A stretch of 64,000 bases of DNA, from the NCBI GenBank assembly GCA_029252045.1, contig JAQXCD010000068.1, forward strand, positions 1-64,000, read 5' to 3'. The DNA comes from Sulfitobacter sp. (lineage in GTDB: Bacteria > Pseudomonadota > Alphaproteobacteria > Rhodobacterales > Rhodobacteraceae). Position numbers and translations under genes: made by a program. Below the pieces are notes generated by a model. The model was not told where the DNA came from and did no database searches. It saw nothing but the letters and a program-made list of their open reading frames with translations. Positions 19,629 through 29,134 of this stretch are shown piece by piece (position 1 is the first letter of the stretch; each line of letters opens with the position of its first letter).

Positions 19629-20852
19629 ATGGACGGGACCAAAGGTTTCGAAGACGCCCTGACGGGCGAACAGAAAATCCGCAATTTCAACATCAACTTC
19701 GGCCCGCAGCACCCTGCGGCCCACGGCGTTTTGCGTCTGGTGCTGGAGCTGGACGGCGAGATTGTGGAGCGCTGCGATCCGCACATCGGCCTGCTGCACC
19801 GTGGCACCGAAAAGCTGATGGAGAGCCGCACGTACCTGCAAAACCTGCCGTATTTCGACCGGTTGGATTATGTGGCCCCGATGAACCAAGAGCATGCTTG
19901 GTGTCTGGCGATTGAGCGCCTCACAGGCGTGGAAGTGCCGCGCCGCGCCAGCCTGATCCGTGTGCTTTACTCCGAGATTGGCCGCATCCTGTCGCACCTT
20001 CTTAACGTGACCACTCAGGCGATGGACGTGGGCGCGCTGACGCCGCCGTTGTGGGGCTTTGAAGAGCGTGAAGATCTGATGATCTTCTATGAGCGTGCTT
20101 GCGGTGCGCGTCTGCACGCGGCGTATTTCCGCCCCGGTGGTGTGCATCAGGACCTGCCAGAGGCACTGCTGAACGATATCGAGACCTGGACGCATAAGTT
20201 CCTCAAAGGCTTCATGGTCGACATCGACACGCTGCTGACCGAGAACCGGATTTTCAAACAGCGTAACGTCGATATCGGTGTTGTGACCGAGCAGGATATC
20301 CAGGACTGGGGTTTCTCCGGTGTGATGGTCCGCGGCTCCGGCCTTGCGTGGGATTTGCGCCGCGCACAGCCCTATGAATGCTATGACGAGTTTGAATTCC
20401 AGATCCCTGTCGGCATGAATGGCGATTGCTATGACCGCTATCTGGTCCGCATGGAAGAAATGCGCCAGTCGGCCAGCATCATGTTGCAAGCGATTGAAAA
20501 GCTGCGCGCACCCGAAGGCAAGGGTGATGTTCTGGCCCGTGGCAAGATCACACCGCCGTCGCGCTCGGATATGAAAACCTCGATGGAGAGCCTGATCCAC
20601 CACTTCAAGCTCTATACCGAAGGTTTCCACGTTCCTGCGGGTGAGGTTTACGCCGCTGTTGAGGCGCCCAAGGGCGAGTTCGGCGTGTACCTTGTGGCCG
20701 ACGGGTCCAACAAACCCTACCGCGCCAAACTGCGCGCGCCGGGCTATCTGCACCTGCAGGCGATGGACTATCTGGCCAAAGGTCACCAACTGGCTGACGT
20801 GGCCGCGATCATCGGCACGATGGATATTGTTTTTGGAGAGGTGGACCGGTGA
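19629..20852 (+). CDS. nuoD: NADH-quinone oxidoreductase subunit D
   Basis: 49-kDa-type subunit forming the ubiquinone pocket with NuoB. 407 residues with [46 protein letters not shown] and the C-terminal [28 protein letters not shown] ends eight bases before ATG 19629; ATG 19626 is equally possible. The stop is overlapped by a GTG opening a 26-codon frame. Confidence 0.97.
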   Translation: MDGTKGFEDALTGEQKIRNFNINFGPQHPAAHGVLRLVLELDGEIVERCDPHIGLLHRGTEKLMESRTYLQNLPYFDRLDYVAPMNQEHAWCLAIERLTGVEVPRRASLIRVLYSEIGRILSHLLNVTTQAMDVGALTPPLWGFEEREDLMIFYERACGARLHAAYFRPGGVHQDLPEALLNDIETWTHKFLKGFMVDIDTLLTENRIFKQRNVDIGVVTEQDIQDWGFSGVMVRGSGLAWDLRRAQPYECYDEFEFQIPVGMNGDCYDRYLVRMEEMRQSASIMLQAIEKLRAPEGKGDVLARGKITPPSRSDMKTSMESLIHHFKLYTEGFHVPAGEVYAAVEAPKGEFGVYLVADGSNKPYRAKLRAPGYLHLQAMDYLAKGHQLADVAAIIGTMDIVFGEVDR

Positions 20853-20929
20853 GCCGGTCTTCCATCTTCATTTTGCCACTTAAATTCCCGCCGGAGGCAT
20901 CTGTCGTCTCCGCAAGTACGAAAGCCTGA
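20849..20929 (+). CDS. Possible 26-aa leader-like frame between nuoD and nuoE
   Basis: GTG 20849 overlaps the nuoD TGA (GTGA), preceded by GGAGAGG inside nuoD. The frame (starting [20 protein letters not shown]) ends at 20929, four bases before the nuoE ATG. The nuoE start itself has little Shine-Dalgarno sequence, so this frame could deliver ribosomes to nuoE. Very short; chance cannot be ruled out. Confidence 0.25.
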   Translation: MSRSSIFILPLKFPPEASVVSASTKA

Positions 20930-20933
20930 TCCG

Positions 20934-22103
20934 ATGCTGCGCCGCTTACACGCTGACCAACCCGCTTCCTTTGCTTTCACCCCCGCCAATCAGGCATGGG
21001 CCGAAGCGCAGATAACCAAATACCCTGAAGGCCGTCAGGCTTCGGCGATTATTCCGCTGTTTTGGCGTGCGCAAGAGCAGGAGGGGTGGCTGACCCGTCC
21101 CGCGATTGAGCATATCTCGGAAATGCTGGGCCTTGCGTATATTCGCGGGCTTGAGGTGGCGACGTTCTATTTCATGTTCCAGTTGCAGCCTGTCGGCTCG
21201 GTCGCGCATATTCAGGTGTGCGGCACCACGTCCTGCATGATTTGCGGGGCAGAGGACCTGATCGGAATTTGTAAGGACAAGATTGCCAAGAATGCGCATG
21301 AGTTGTCAGCGGACGGCAAATTCTCGTGGGAAGAAGTCGAGTGCTTGGGGGCGTGCTCCAATGCGCCGATGGCACAGATCGGCAAGGATTATTACGAAGA
21401 CCTGACGGGCGACAAGTTTATCGCGCTGCTGGACGATTTGGCGGCAGGCAAGGTGCCGACCCCCGGTCCGCAGAACGGGCGCTATGCGTCCGAGCCTTTG
21501 GGCGGCCTTACATCGCTGACGGAATATGACAGCGGCAAGACGCAATATAACGCCTCTGCGCAGCTGGCGACGGATATTGGCGATACGGTAAAGCGGATCG
21601 ACGGGACCGAAGTGCCACTGCTGATGCCGTGGCAGGGTAAAGCAGCCAATACCGGCAAGAAGCCTGTAAAGGCGCCTGCTGCAAAAGCACCTGTTGCCAA
21701 GGCCCCTGCGACCAAAGCAAAATCCGTTGCAAAGCCTGTAGCAGGAAAACCTGCCAAGGCTGCTGAAAAAGCGGCACCTGCCAAGGCTGATACGTCGGCG
21801 GGCACAAGTGCCGGCAAGAAACCCCGCACGATGAGCGCGCCGCGCAAATCTGGTGCGGATGACCTCAAAATGATCAAGGGTATTGGTCCGAAACTGGAAG
21901 TCATGGTGAATTCCATGGGTTTTTTCCATTTTGACCAAATCGCAAAATGGGGTCAGGATGAACTGGCATGGGTCGACCAGAACCTCGAAGGGTTCAAAGG
22001 GCGCGCGTCGCGCGACAACTGGGTGGATCAGGCAGCAAAACTTGCACGGGGGGAAGCCACTGAATTCTCCGCGAAAGCAAGCAAAGACGGGCGTTATGAA
22101 TAA
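20934..22103 (+). CDS. nuoE: NADH-quinone oxidoreductase subunit E with C-terminal H3TH-like domain
   Basis: 389 residues, about twice the usual length. Residues 1-235 are the 24-kDa thioredoxin-like subunit with the [2Fe-2S] (N1a) ligands C96, C101, C137 and C141. Residues about 236-305 are an Ala/Lys/Pro-rich linker. Residues about 308-372 ([20 protein letters not shown] ... [15 protein letters not shown] ... [15 protein letters not shown]) form a helix-hairpin-helix domain of the COG3743 'flap-endonuclease-like H3TH' group. The family knowledge is that such domains are grafted onto unrelated proteins in alphaproteobacteria, including ribosomal L21. Its role in complex I is unknown; docking or nucleic-acid contact are both possible. 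Confidence 0.93.
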   Translation: MLRRLHADQPASFAFTPANQAWAEAQITKYPEGRQASAIIPLFWRAQEQEGWLTRPAIEHISEMLGLAYIRGLEVATFYFMFQLQPVGSVAHIQVCGTTSCMICGAEDLIGICKDKIAKNAHELSADGKFSWEEVECLGACSNAPMAQIGKDYYEDLTGDKFIALLDDLAAGKVPTPGPQNGRYASEPLGGLTSLTEYDSGKTQYNASAQLATDIGDTVKRIDGTEVPLLMPWQGKAANTGKKPVKAPAAKAPVAKAPATKAKSVAKPVAGKPAKAAEKAAPAKADTSAGTSAGKKPRTMSAPRKSGADDLKMIKGIGPKLEVMVNSMGFFHFDQIAKWGQDELAWVDQNLEGFKGRASRDNWVDQAAKLARGEATEFSAKASKDGRYE

Positions 22104-22140
22104 CGTCTGAAACAGTCCATCTGGGGGATAGATTTACGAT

Positions 22141-23112
22141 ATGGCACAAAGTGACAGTAATGCGGAGTGCATGAGCAATTGCTGGAAGATCGCGCTTGGC
22201 GTGGGAATTCTGGCGCTACTCGTGTTTTGGTTTTTGTTTAGTTTCAGCTTTTTCGGCGCGCTTTTGACGGGTGCGCTGATTGGCGTGGTTCTTTGGTTTA
22301 TCCTGCGCTCGACCATGTGCAGTGGTGATGGCGCTACGGCTGAGCCAGCTTCTGGTTCTGCACCTGCGGCGGCAAAGTCGGCTGCTGCTGCTGAGAAATC
22401 ATCGTTTGCAGATGTCCCGGCAGCGCCTTCTACAAGTGCCACCACGTCGGTACCTGCGGCCTCGGCTACTGTCAGCGAAACACGCGCGGCTAATACAACA
22501 CCGTCGGCCGCAATGGCAATGCCTGCGGCTACTGCAACGGCCGAGCCGAAGACTGCCAGCGCACCTGTAGTGGATGCCGCTCCTGCAACGGTAAAGCCTG
22601 CAACGAAAGCAAAGGCCGCACCTACTGCCAAAGCGAAAATAGCAGCTGCCAAACCAAAAGCCGCACCCGCGGCCAAGGCCAAGCCAGCCGCCAAGGCCAA
22701 GCCCGCTGCGAAAACTGAAGCAAAAGCCAAACCAGCTGCCAAAGCCAAGGCAGCAGCACCTGCTGCCAAGCCAGCCAAAGCTGCCGCTGCGGCCAAGCCG
22801 GCGAAAGCTGCCGCTGCGGCCAAACCAGCGAAAGCTGCTGCAACGCCTGCATTGCTGACTGCACCGCGTGCTGAAGGCAAAGACGACCTGAAGCTGATCA
22901 GCGGTGTTGGCCCCAAGCTTGAGCAGACACTGAACGATCTGGGTGTCTACCATTTTGATCAGGTTGCAAAGTTCAAGAAGAAGGACATCGCATGGGTCGA
23001 CGAGCGTCTGCGCTTTAAAGGCCGGATCGAGCGGGATGACTGGATGTCTCAGGCCAAGATTTTGGCCAAAGGCGGCGAGACTGAATTCTCGAAGAAGAAG
23101 AAAAAGACCTAA
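22141..23112 (+). CDS. Membrane-anchored H3TH-domain protein, paralogue of the NuoE tail
   Basis: 323 residues. Two N-terminal membrane helices (about 16-34 and 37-57), then a long linker of Ala/Lys/Pro repeats (about 60-240; units such as AKPAAKAKPAAKA), then DDLKLISGVGPKLEQTLNDL, VYHFDQVAKFKKKDIAWVDE and KGRIERDDWMSQAKILAKGG, closely parallel to the end of NuoE encoded just upstream, and a poly-Lys tip. A domain duplication inside the operon is the simple reading. With the anchor it would be held at the cytoplasmic membrane, where complex I is. Function unknown. Confidence 0.8.
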   Translation: MAQSDSNAECMSNCWKIALGVGILALLVFWFLFSFSFFGALLTGALIGVVLWFILRSTMCSGDGATAEPASGSAPAAAKSAAAAEKSSFADVPAAPSTSATTSVPAASATVSETRAANTTPSAAMAMPAATATAEPKTASAPVVDAAPATVKPATKAKAAPTAKAKIAAAKPKAAPAAKAKPAAKAKPAAKTEAKAKPAAKAKAAAPAAKPAKAAAAAKPAKAAAAAKPAKAAATPALLTAPRAEGKDDLKLISGVGPKLEQTLNDLGVYHFDQVAKFKKKDIAWVDERLRFKGRIERDDWMSQAKILAKGGETEFSKKKKKT

Positions 23113-23127
23113 AGCTGGGGGCCGTTC

Positions 23128-23352
23128 GTGGCGCAACATGACGACAAACTGTCACGCGACGGACGGCGCCTTGCCCTGATAAGTGTGGCGGGCGCGTTTG
23201 CCTTTATTGGCATCGAGGCCGCCGGGACCATCTTTGGATGGTCAAACCAGACAATGGGCCTACTGGAGCTTGGCATCGCTGCCATTTTTCTGTGGGTTTT
23301 TATACAAGCATTCAGAATGTGGCGGCAACGCCAGTCTGAGAAAGACGGATGA
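23128..23352 (+). CDS. Small membrane protein, DUF5337-like (74 aa)
   Basis: GTG 23128 start. Charged N-terminus (AQHDDKLSRDGRRLALIS), two hydrophobic segments (about 17-35 and 43-62), basic/acidic tail FRMWRQRQSEKDG. The size, layout and position before nuoF fit a short family conserved in Rhodobacteraceae nuo operons (recalled as DUF5337, not verified). Ends five bases before nuoF, so it is cotranscribed with complex I genes. Confidence 0.65.
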   Translation: MAQHDDKLSRDGRRLALISVAGAFAFIGIEAAGTIFGWSNQTMGLLELGIAAIFLWVFIQAFRMWRQRQSEKDG

Positions 23353-23357
23353 GCTAA

Positions 23358-24653
23358 ATGTTGCAGGATAAAGACCGGATCTTCACCAATATCTATGGCA
23401 TGCATGACCGTACCCTGAAAGGTGCGCAGGCGCGTGGCCATTGGGATGGCACTGCCGCGATCATCAAAAAGGGCCGCGACTGGATCATTGACGAGATGAA
23501 AGCCTCCGGCCTGCGTGGCCGTGGCGGTGCGGGTTTCCCGACGGGTTTGAAGTGGTCCTTTATGCCCAAGGAATCTGATGGCCGCCCCAGCTATCTGGTG
23601 GTGAACGCCGACGAATCCGAGCCGGGCACCTGCAAAGACCGCGAAATCATGCGCCATGATCCGCATACGCTGATCGAAGGCTGCCTGATCGCGTCTTTCG
23701 CGATGAACGCCAACGCCTGCTATATCTACATCCGTGGCGAGTACATCCGCGAGAAAGAGGCGCTGCAAGCGGCCATTGACGAGGCATATGATGCCGGTCT
23801 GGTGGGCAAGAACGCGTGCAAATCCGGTTGGGATTTCGATATTTACCTGCACCATGGGGCAGGGGCCTATATCTGCGGTGAAGAGACTGCATTGCTCGAA
23901 AGCCTTGAGGGCAAAAAAGGCATGCCGCGTATGAAGCCCCCGTTTCCGGCGGGTGCAGGCCTGTATGGTTGCCCGACAACCGTAAACAATGTGGAATCCA
24001 TTGCTGTTGTGCCCACAATCCTGCGCCGGGGTGGTGCATGGTTTGCGGGCTTTGGCCGGCCCAACAATGCAGGCACCAAGCTGTTTGCGATCTCCGGTCA
24101 CGTCAACAACCCCTGCGTTGTTGAAGAAGCGATGAGCATCACCTTTGAAGAGCTGATCGAGAAGCATTGCGGTGGTATTCGCGGCGGCTGGGACAACCTC
24201 AAGGCAGTCATTCCGGGCGGCTCCTCGGTGCCGATGATCCCCGGTAAAGAAATGCGCAACGCGATCATGGATTTCGACTATCTGCGCGAGCAGCGGTCAG
24301 GTCTGGGTACGGCAGCGGTGATTGTTATGGACCAGAACACAGACGTGATCAAAGCGATCTGGCGTCTGGCGAAGTTCTACAAGCACGAGTCGTGCGGCCA
24401 GTGTACCCCATGCCGTGAAGGTACCGGCTGGATGATGCGCGTCATGGACCGTCTGGTGAAGGGCGATGCCGAGCCGGAAGAAATCGACATGTTGCTGGAT
24501 GTGACCAAGCAAGTCGAAGGCCACACGATCTGTGCGCTGGGGGATGCCGCGGCTTGGCCGATTCAGGGCCTAATCCGTCACTTCCGTGGCGATATTGAAG
24601 AGCGGATCGCCCATAAGCGCGGCAGCAGCGTGCGCACAGTGGCGGCGGAGTAA
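23358..24653 (+). CDS. nuoF: NADH-quinone oxidoreductase subunit F
   Basis: 51-kDa subunit that binds NADH and FMN and holds cluster N3. 431 residues: [20 protein letters not shown] (NADH/FMN glycine-rich site), [35 protein letters not shown], and the N3 ligands in [15 protein letters not shown] with [12 protein letters not shown]. The TAA overlaps the MAPEG gene start (TAATG). Confidence 0.97.
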   Translation: MLQDKDRIFTNIYGMHDRTLKGAQARGHWDGTAAIIKKGRDWIIDEMKASGLRGRGGAGFPTGLKWSFMPKESDGRPSYLVVNADESEPGTCKDREIMRHDPHTLIEGCLIASFAMNANACYIYIRGEYIREKEALQAAIDEAYDAGLVGKNACKSGWDFDIYLHHGAGAYICGEETALLESLEGKKGMPRMKPPFPAGAGLYGCPTTVNNVESIAVVPTILRRGGAWFAGFGRPNNAGTKLFAISGHVNNPCVVEEAMSITFEELIEKHCGGIRGGWDNLKAVIPGGSSVPMIPGKEMRNAIMDFDYLREQRSGLGTAAVIVMDQNTDVIKAIWRLAKFYKHESCGQCTPCREGTGWMMRVMDRLVKGDAEPEEIDMLLDVTKQVEGHTICALGDAAAWPIQGLIRHFRGDIEERIAHKRGSSVRTVAAE

Positions 24654-25060
24654 TGGACATGTTCGAAGCATATAGCCATGCGATTGCGGCACTTGCCCTT
24701 TGGGGGATTCTGGTGTCGGTTCTGGGCGCAAATTCAACGCGGGGCCGGACAGCCGAAAACCGCTGCGACTGTGGCAAGCCCAAGCGCAATTATGATGACC
24801 GGTGGTACCGTAGCGAACGGGCGTTTATGAACGCTGTTGAAGGCTCTGGCCCGTTTATCGCTGTGACTGTTGCCGCGATCCTGATCGGCGGCGCGCCTTT
24901 CTGGGTTAACCTTTTTGCATCGTTGTTCATTGTCGCGCGGGTAGGGATGGCGGTTGTACATATCGCAACTGTTAATCAGGCGGCACGGTCGCTTTGCTTT
25001 ATGGTTGGTTTGCTGACGATCCTTGCTCAGGCCATTCTGGTTCTCAAAGCTGCGTTCTGA
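24653..25060 (+). CDS. MAPEG-family membrane protein
   Basis: 135 residues with four likely membrane helices and the motif RSERAFMNAVEGSGPFI, matching the R-x-x-R/N-x-x-E signature of MAPEG proteins (membrane glutathione transferases and eicosanoid enzymes). An unusual loop NRCDCGKPKRNYDDRWY carries two Cys. It is fused to the operon by TAATG overlap with nuoF. Known alphaproteobacterial nuo operons do carry non-complex I genes here; a link to glutathione-dependent peroxide removal is only a guess. Confidence 0.8.
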   Translation: MDMFEAYSHAIAALALWGILVSVLGANSTRGRTAENRCDCGKPKRNYDDRWYRSERAFMNAVEGSGPFIAVTVAAILIGGAPFWVNLFASLFIVARVGMAVVHIATVNQAARSLCFMVGLLTILAQAILVLKAAF

Positions 25061-25065
25061 AGGTC

Positions 25066-25539
25066 GTGCAGCCCGAAGGCCATCCCCTTGCGGAACTGAA
25101 CCTTGGCATCCTTAAACACGATTGGGATGATCCAAGGGTAAAGGGCTTTGTTGACGGGTTGGATTTGGTGAATTCTGTCGCGCAGCGGTCAAGCGGTTTT
25201 GTCTGGACGCTGGACGGCGACGCGATGGACAAGGTCCAGACCGATCCGCAGGGCCCAATGGGGGGCAACCCGCGTATGGCCAGCACGCTTTCGGTCTGGG
25301 AAGATCTGGCCAGCCTTGAACATTTTGTGTGAAACACGGTGCACAAGCGTTTCTATGACCGCCGCGCTGAATGGTATGACGCCGTAGAAAGCCTGCGCTT
25401 TGTGATGTGGTGGGTGCCTGTCGGTCATACCCCTAGCATGGCCGAGGCGATGGAGCGGTTTCACCATCTGGATGCACATGGCGATAGCCCGACTGCGTTT
25501 GGGTGGGACTATGCCAATGCCGCAAACGACGTCAGATAG
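25066..25539 (+). pseudogene. DUF3291-family gene interrupted by an in-frame TGA
   Basis: From GTG 25066 the frame gives AELNLGILKHDWDDPRVKGF, then SVWEDLASLEHFV and a TGA at 25330-25332 (codon 89), and continues in the same frame with NTVHKRFYDRRAEWYDAVES, LRFVMWWVPVGHTPSMAEAM and HHLDAHGDSPTAFGWD. Both halves are parts of one DUF3291 protein; homologues usually have an aromatic residue near this point, so TGG to TGA is the likely change. There is no sign of a selenocysteine element. The gene may be newly dead, read through at low level, or a sequence error. Confidence 0.75.
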
Positions 25540-25548
25540 GGTGGTGTA

Positions 25549-25788
25549 ATGGGGTTCTTCCGAAATATATGGGACGGCTTGCTCAGCTTTGGGGCGTTTT
25601 TGCTGACAGTAGCGGTTTTTGCGGCGCCCGCCTGGGCCAGCTATCTGGCTGTTTCGGGTGGCTTGGTCAGCGCTTGGATTTATATACCGGTTGCTGGAAT
25701 GTTCTATGTGGGGCTGACACTGGCGGCGGCATTTTTGCGCAAGGCGCTGGACGGTGTATCGCCCTTGCGTGACCGCAAACGACGTTGA
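25549..25788 (+). CDS. Small two-helix membrane protein (79 aa)
   Basis: MGFFRNIWDGLLSFGAFLL opens the first hydrophobic segment (about 10-35), a second runs about 40-62, and the tail is basic (SPLRDRKRR), which predicts a cytoplasmic C-terminus. No family recognised. Ten bases after the DUF3291 remnant and in line with the nuo operon. Confidence 0.55.
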   Translation: MGFFRNIWDGLLSFGAFLLTVAVFAAPAWASYLAVSGGLVSAWIYIPVAGMFYVGLTLAAAFLRKALDGVSPLRDRKRR

Positions 25789-25879
25789 GATAAGAAGCGC
25801 TGGCCCTGCTTGCAGATTTGCGCGATAACGGGCCGCAAGATATAGACATAACCGCACGAACGGTGTGGAGGAGACGGTG

Positions 25880-26212
25880 ATGAAGATTTGGACTTCTTTG
25901 GTAGTAGGCGCAGTGCTTGTTGCCGGATGCACGTCTGCCGAAGACCGCATCCTGTTTGACGGGCAATTGTACAACGCCAAGGCGCGCAAGGTTGAGCGGC
26001 AGTTCGATGTTTTCTCTGTGATGGTAAAGCCCGTGTCAAAATCACTTAAGGGCGCGCTGAAAGCCGGGACACATGAGGCGATTGTGTTTTGTGTGAACGC
26101 TTTCGGCAGCTCCGATATTATCTGGACCGCGGGGCCGGATGTGCCGGAAAACCAGCTGAACATTGTTAAAGATGTATTGACGTTGCAGGGCCGCTGCCCC
26201 AACGCAAGATAG
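25880..26212 (+). CDS. Predicted lipoprotein in the nuo operon (110 aa)
   Basis: ATG 25880 follows GGAGGAG by six bases. The start MKIWTSLVVGAVLVAGC ends in a lipobox (VAGC), so signal peptidase II processing and membrane anchoring on the periplasmic side are predicted. The mature part has two further Cys (FCVNAFG and GRCPNAR) that could pair. The region HEAIVFCVNAFGSSDIIW looks like a small beta-sheet domain. No family recognised; a protein secreted by an operon for a cytoplasm-facing enzyme arm is notable. Confidence 0.65.
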   Translation: MKIWTSLVVGAVLVAGCTSAEDRILFDGQLYNAKARKVERQFDVFSVMVKPVSKSLKGALKAGTHEAIVFCVNAFGSSDIIWTAGPDVPENQLNIVKDVLTLQGRCPNAR

Positions 26213-26222
26213 GAAGAAAGCA

Positions 26223-26315
26223 GTGCTTTTCCTGATGGGAGGGGCGCTGTTATTGCATAACATAGGGACCACCCCACAGATGCCGGCAAGGGCAACAGCC
26301 CAGAGCAGCATATGA
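26223..26315 (+). CDS. Possible 30-aa frame bridging two nuo accessory genes
   Basis: GTG 26223, with AGGAAG seven bases upstream, opens MLFLMGGALLLHNIGTTPQM and ends at a TGA that overlaps ATG 26312 (ATGA). The N-terminal half is hydrophobic. Support is limited to the ribosome site and the overlap. Confidence 0.25.
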   Translation: MLFLMGGALLLHNIGTTPQMPARATAQSSI

Positions 26316-26326
26316 GGAAAAGTAAG

Positions 26327-26728
26327 ATGCGCCATTTGATCCTACCTGTGAGTGTTTTTGTTTTGATCGCCGGCGGCATTGCAGCCAAGCAACCGCTGCG
26401 CGAAATCAAAGCGATTGATAATGCGGTATTTGATGTTGCTGTTGCGGACCAGATACGCAAGAAGTGCCCCGATATTGCTCCGCGTCTGGTGCAGGCCTAT
26501 ACGCTCTATCGCTCAACCCGCAAACACGCGCGTGATTTAGGGTATAGTGATGAAGAGATCGAAGCCTACGGCGATTCTGATGCCGAGAAGGCGCGGATGC
26601 GGGCCAAGGGCGAAGCGTATATGCGTGCGAACGGGGTTGTGACCTCGGACCCGCAGAGCTATTGCGCGCTAGGGCGCAAAGAGATTCAAAAATCGAGCCG
26701 TATCGGCTCGTTGCTGAGAGAAAAGTGA
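26327..26728 (+). CDS. DUF5333-like secreted protein (133 aa)
   Basis: ATG 26327 has GAGGAAA upstream and gives [20 protein letters not shown], a signal peptide or single anchor; ATG 26312 would add five residues. Mature part: [60 protein letters not shown]. The two Cys could form a disulphide. It resembles the DUF5333 family of Rhodobacteraceae, found next to nuo genes (recalled, not verified). Four bases before nuoG. Confidence 0.7.
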   Translation: MRHLILPVSVFVLIAGGIAAKQPLREIKAIDNAVFDVAVADQIRKKCPDIAPRLVQAYTLYRSTRKHARDLGYSDEEIEAYGDSDAEKARMRAKGEAYMRANGVVTSDPQSYCALGRKEIQKSSRIGSLLREK

Positions 26729-26732
26729 CATC

Positions 26733-28748
26733 ATGAGCGATATTCGCAAGATCATCATCGACGGTAAAGAAGTAGAAGCCGAGGGGGCGATGACGCTCAT
26801 TCAGGCATGTGAGCAAGCAGGCGTTGAAGTGCCGCGTTTCTGCTATCACGAGCGGCTGTCGATCGCAGGTAACTGCCGGATGTGCCTTGTTGAAGTTGTT
26901 GGCGGCCCGCCCAAGCCTGCGGCGTCTTGTGCCATGCAGGTGCGTGATTTGCGCCCCGGTCCCGAAGGCCAGCCGCCCGTGGTGAAAACCAACAGCCCGA
27001 TGGTTAAGAAAGCCCGCGAAGGTGTGATGGAATTCCTGTTGATCAACCACCCGCTGGATTGCCCGATCTGCGACCAGGGCGGCGAGTGTGACTTGCAGGA
27101 TCAGGCAATGGCCTACGGCGTGGATTTCTCGCGCTACCGCGAACCCAAGCGTGCCAGCACCGATCTTGATCTGGGCCCATTGGTCGAGACTCACATGACA
27201 CGCTGTATTTCCTGTACGCGTTGTGTGCGCTTTACCTCTGAGGTGGCAGGCATCACGCAGATGGGCCAGACGGGCCGCGGCGAAGACAGCGAGATAACAT
27301 CTTATCTGGGCGAGACGCTGGACAGCAACTTGCAGGGGAACATCATTGACCTGTGCCCGGTGGGGGCCTTGGTGTCGAAGCCCTACGCCTTTACCGCGCG
27401 CCCTTGGGAATTGTCCAAGACCGAGTCTATTGACGTGATGGATGCCCTTGGCTCCAATATCCGCATTGATACCAAAGGCCGTGAAGTGATGCGCATGCTG
27501 CCGCGCAACCATGACGGCGTGAACGAAGAGTGGATTTCCGACAAGACGCGTTTTGTCTGGGACGGCCTGCGCAAGCAGCGTCTGGACACGCCCTATATCC
27601 GTGAGAACGGCAAGCTGCGCAAAGCCGAATGGCCCGAGGCGCTGGCGGCTGCGGCTGCGGCGATGAAGGGCAAGAAGATCGGCGCGCTGGTTGGTGATCT
27701 GGCTTCGGTTGAGGCTGCATTTGCGCTCAAGCAGATTGTGGACGGGCAGGGTGGTACAATCGAGTGCCGTACAGATGGCGCGAAGCTGCCAGCGGGCAAC
27801 CGGTCGGGTTATGTGGGCACTGCGAAAGTCGAAGACATCGATTCGGCGCAAGCGATTATGCTGATCGGTACGAATCCTGCCGTAGAAGCGCCTGTATTGA
27901 ACGCCCGCATCCGCAAGGCTTGGACCAAAGGCTGCAACATCGGCCTGATGGGGCCAAAGGTCGATCTGACCTATGAATATGCGCATCTGGGCGACGGGCC
28001 AGACGTGATGGCGGACCTGCTGAAGCAGGATCATTCGGAAGTCGCGGACAAGCCGTCAATTGTGATTGTCGGGATGGGTGCTTTGGCCCGCAAGGACGGC
28101 GCAGAAGTTCTGGCTGCTGCGATGGCGCTGGCCGAAAGCACCAAGTCGGGCTTTATGGTTCTGCACACTGCTGCGGGCCGTGTGGGCGCGATGGACATTG
28201 GCGCCACAGCGCAGGGCGGTATCGCCGACGTGCTGACGTCCGATGTGATGTATAACCTTGGTGCGGATGAGGGCGACATTCCTGCCGGTCCGTTTGTGAT
28301 CTATCAGGGCAGCCACGGCGACCGTGGGGCGCACCGTGCGGATATCATTCTGCCTGCTGCGGCCTATCCGGAAGAGGGTGGTTTGTTTGTAAACACCGAA
28401 GGTCGCCCGCAGTTGGCACAGCGTGCGGGATTCGCACCCGGACAGGCCAAGGAAAACTGGGCCATTCTGCGCGCACTCAGCGCCGAGCTGGATTCGGTAC
28501 TGCCGTACGATTCGCTTGCCGGACTGCGTCAGGCGCTTGTGAAGGCGCACCCGCATCTGGGTCAGGTCGACCACGTCGCGGAGAACGACTGGGCCGCCGA
28601 AGCACAAGGTAAAATGACGTCAGCGGCATTTTCTTACGCAATTTCAGATTTTTACCTGACGAACCCGATTGCACGCGCCTCCAGTCTGATGGCCGAGCTG
28701 TCGGCAAATGCGAAGGCGCGCCGTACAGGGGCGCTGGCAGCAGAGTGA
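26733..28748 (+). CDS. nuoG: NADH-quinone oxidoreductase subunit G
   Basis: 75-kDa-type subunit, 671 residues. N-terminal [2Fe-2S] domain with [20 protein letters not shown] (N1b), a C-rich segment [17 protein letters not shown], then [10 protein letters not shown] for a [4Fe-4S] centre, and a long molybdopterin-oxidoreductase-like domain that no longer binds molybdenum, ending [20 protein letters not shown]. The fused N-terminal domain layout is standard. Its TGA overlaps the GTG of the next gene. Confidence 0.97.
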   Translation: MSDIRKIIIDGKEVEAEGAMTLIQACEQAGVEVPRFCYHERLSIAGNCRMCLVEVVGGPPKPAASCAMQVRDLRPGPEGQPPVVKTNSPMVKKAREGVMEFLLINHPLDCPICDQGGECDLQDQAMAYGVDFSRYREPKRASTDLDLGPLVETHMTRCISCTRCVRFTSEVAGITQMGQTGRGEDSEITSYLGETLDSNLQGNIIDLCPVGALVSKPYAFTARPWELSKTESIDVMDALGSNIRIDTKGREVMRMLPRNHDGVNEEWISDKTRFVWDGLRKQRLDTPYIRENGKLRKAEWPEALAAAAAAMKGKKIGALVGDLASVEAAFALKQIVDGQGGTIECRTDGAKLPAGNRSGYVGTAKVEDIDSAQAIMLIGTNPAVEAPVLNARIRKAWTKGCNIGLMGPKVDLTYEYAHLGDGPDVMADLLKQDHSEVADKPSIVIVGMGALARKDGAEVLAAAMALAESTKSGFMVLHTAAGRVGAMDIGATAQGGIADVLTSDVMYNLGADEGDIPAGPFVIYQGSHGDRGAHRADIILPAAAYPEEGGLFVNTEGRPQLAQRAGFAPGQAKENWAILRALSAELDSVLPYDSLAGLRQALVKAHPHLGQVDHVAENDWAAEAQGKMTSAAFSYAISDFYLTNPIARASSLMAELSANAKARRTGALAAE

Positions 28749-29128
28749 AGCAGGCGTGGTTGATTGCAGTGCTGGCGCTGGCCGCCTGCACGCCGCCTAT
28801 CCCGACGGCAGAGGATTTTATCCCTGAATACAGAGGGGTGGAGACGGTTTTGTTAGATGGTGAACTGGCGCAGTTTAATGTTGCGATGACCAAGGCCCGC
28901 GCGTCAGAAAATGTCGCAGCCTATGCGGAATGTGCGGCAGCGCAGTATGCGCTCATTCGCGGGTACGGATTTGCGCGGCATGTACGGACAAATGTGGCAA
29001 TTGAGGGTGGCATTTGGCGAGCCGATGCTGTTTACACGATCTCGCCGAGCCTGCCTAAAGGCTTGAAGACTATTGATGCCGAGGTGGTTGCAGATAACTG
29101 CCGCGACAAGGGCATTCCTACGGTGTGA
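28745..29128 (+). CDS. Predicted lipoprotein between nuoG and nuoH (127 aa)
   Basis: GTG 28745 overlaps the nuoG stop (GTGA). [18 protein letters not shown] ends in a lipobox (LAAC). The mature protein has an acidic N-terminal region and two later Cys (AECAAAQ and DNCRDKG) that may pair. A second lipoprotein gene of the operon, unrelated by eye to the one at 25880. Function unknown. Confidence 0.65.
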   Translation: MKQAWLIAVLALAACTPPIPTAEDFIPEYRGVETVLLDGELAQFNVAMTKARASENVAAYAECAAAQYALIRGYGFARHVRTNVAIEGGIWRADAVYTISPSLPKGLKTIDAEVVADNCRDKGIPTV

Positions 29129-29134
29129 GGACCT

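Noticed and set aside
22620-22850. Direct DNA repeats in the linker of the H3TH membrane protein as a mobile or CRISPR-like array
   Set aside because: They encode repeated Ala/Lys/Pro units in frame and have no constant spacer; explained by the low-complexity linker.
25330-25332. TGA as selenocysteine codon
   Set aside because: No SECIS-like hairpin is apparent, the family has no Cys/Sec here, and Trp is the likely residue.
25189-26460. 423-codon minus-strand frame across the DUF3291 remnant and lipoprotein gene
   Set aside because: No ribosome site or homology; plus-strand genes in this stretch have signal peptides and family motifs.
26406-28034. Long open frame (542 codons) antisense to nuoG
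   Set aside because: A mirror frame caused by the codon bias of nuoG; it has no family signature and would displace an essential subunit.
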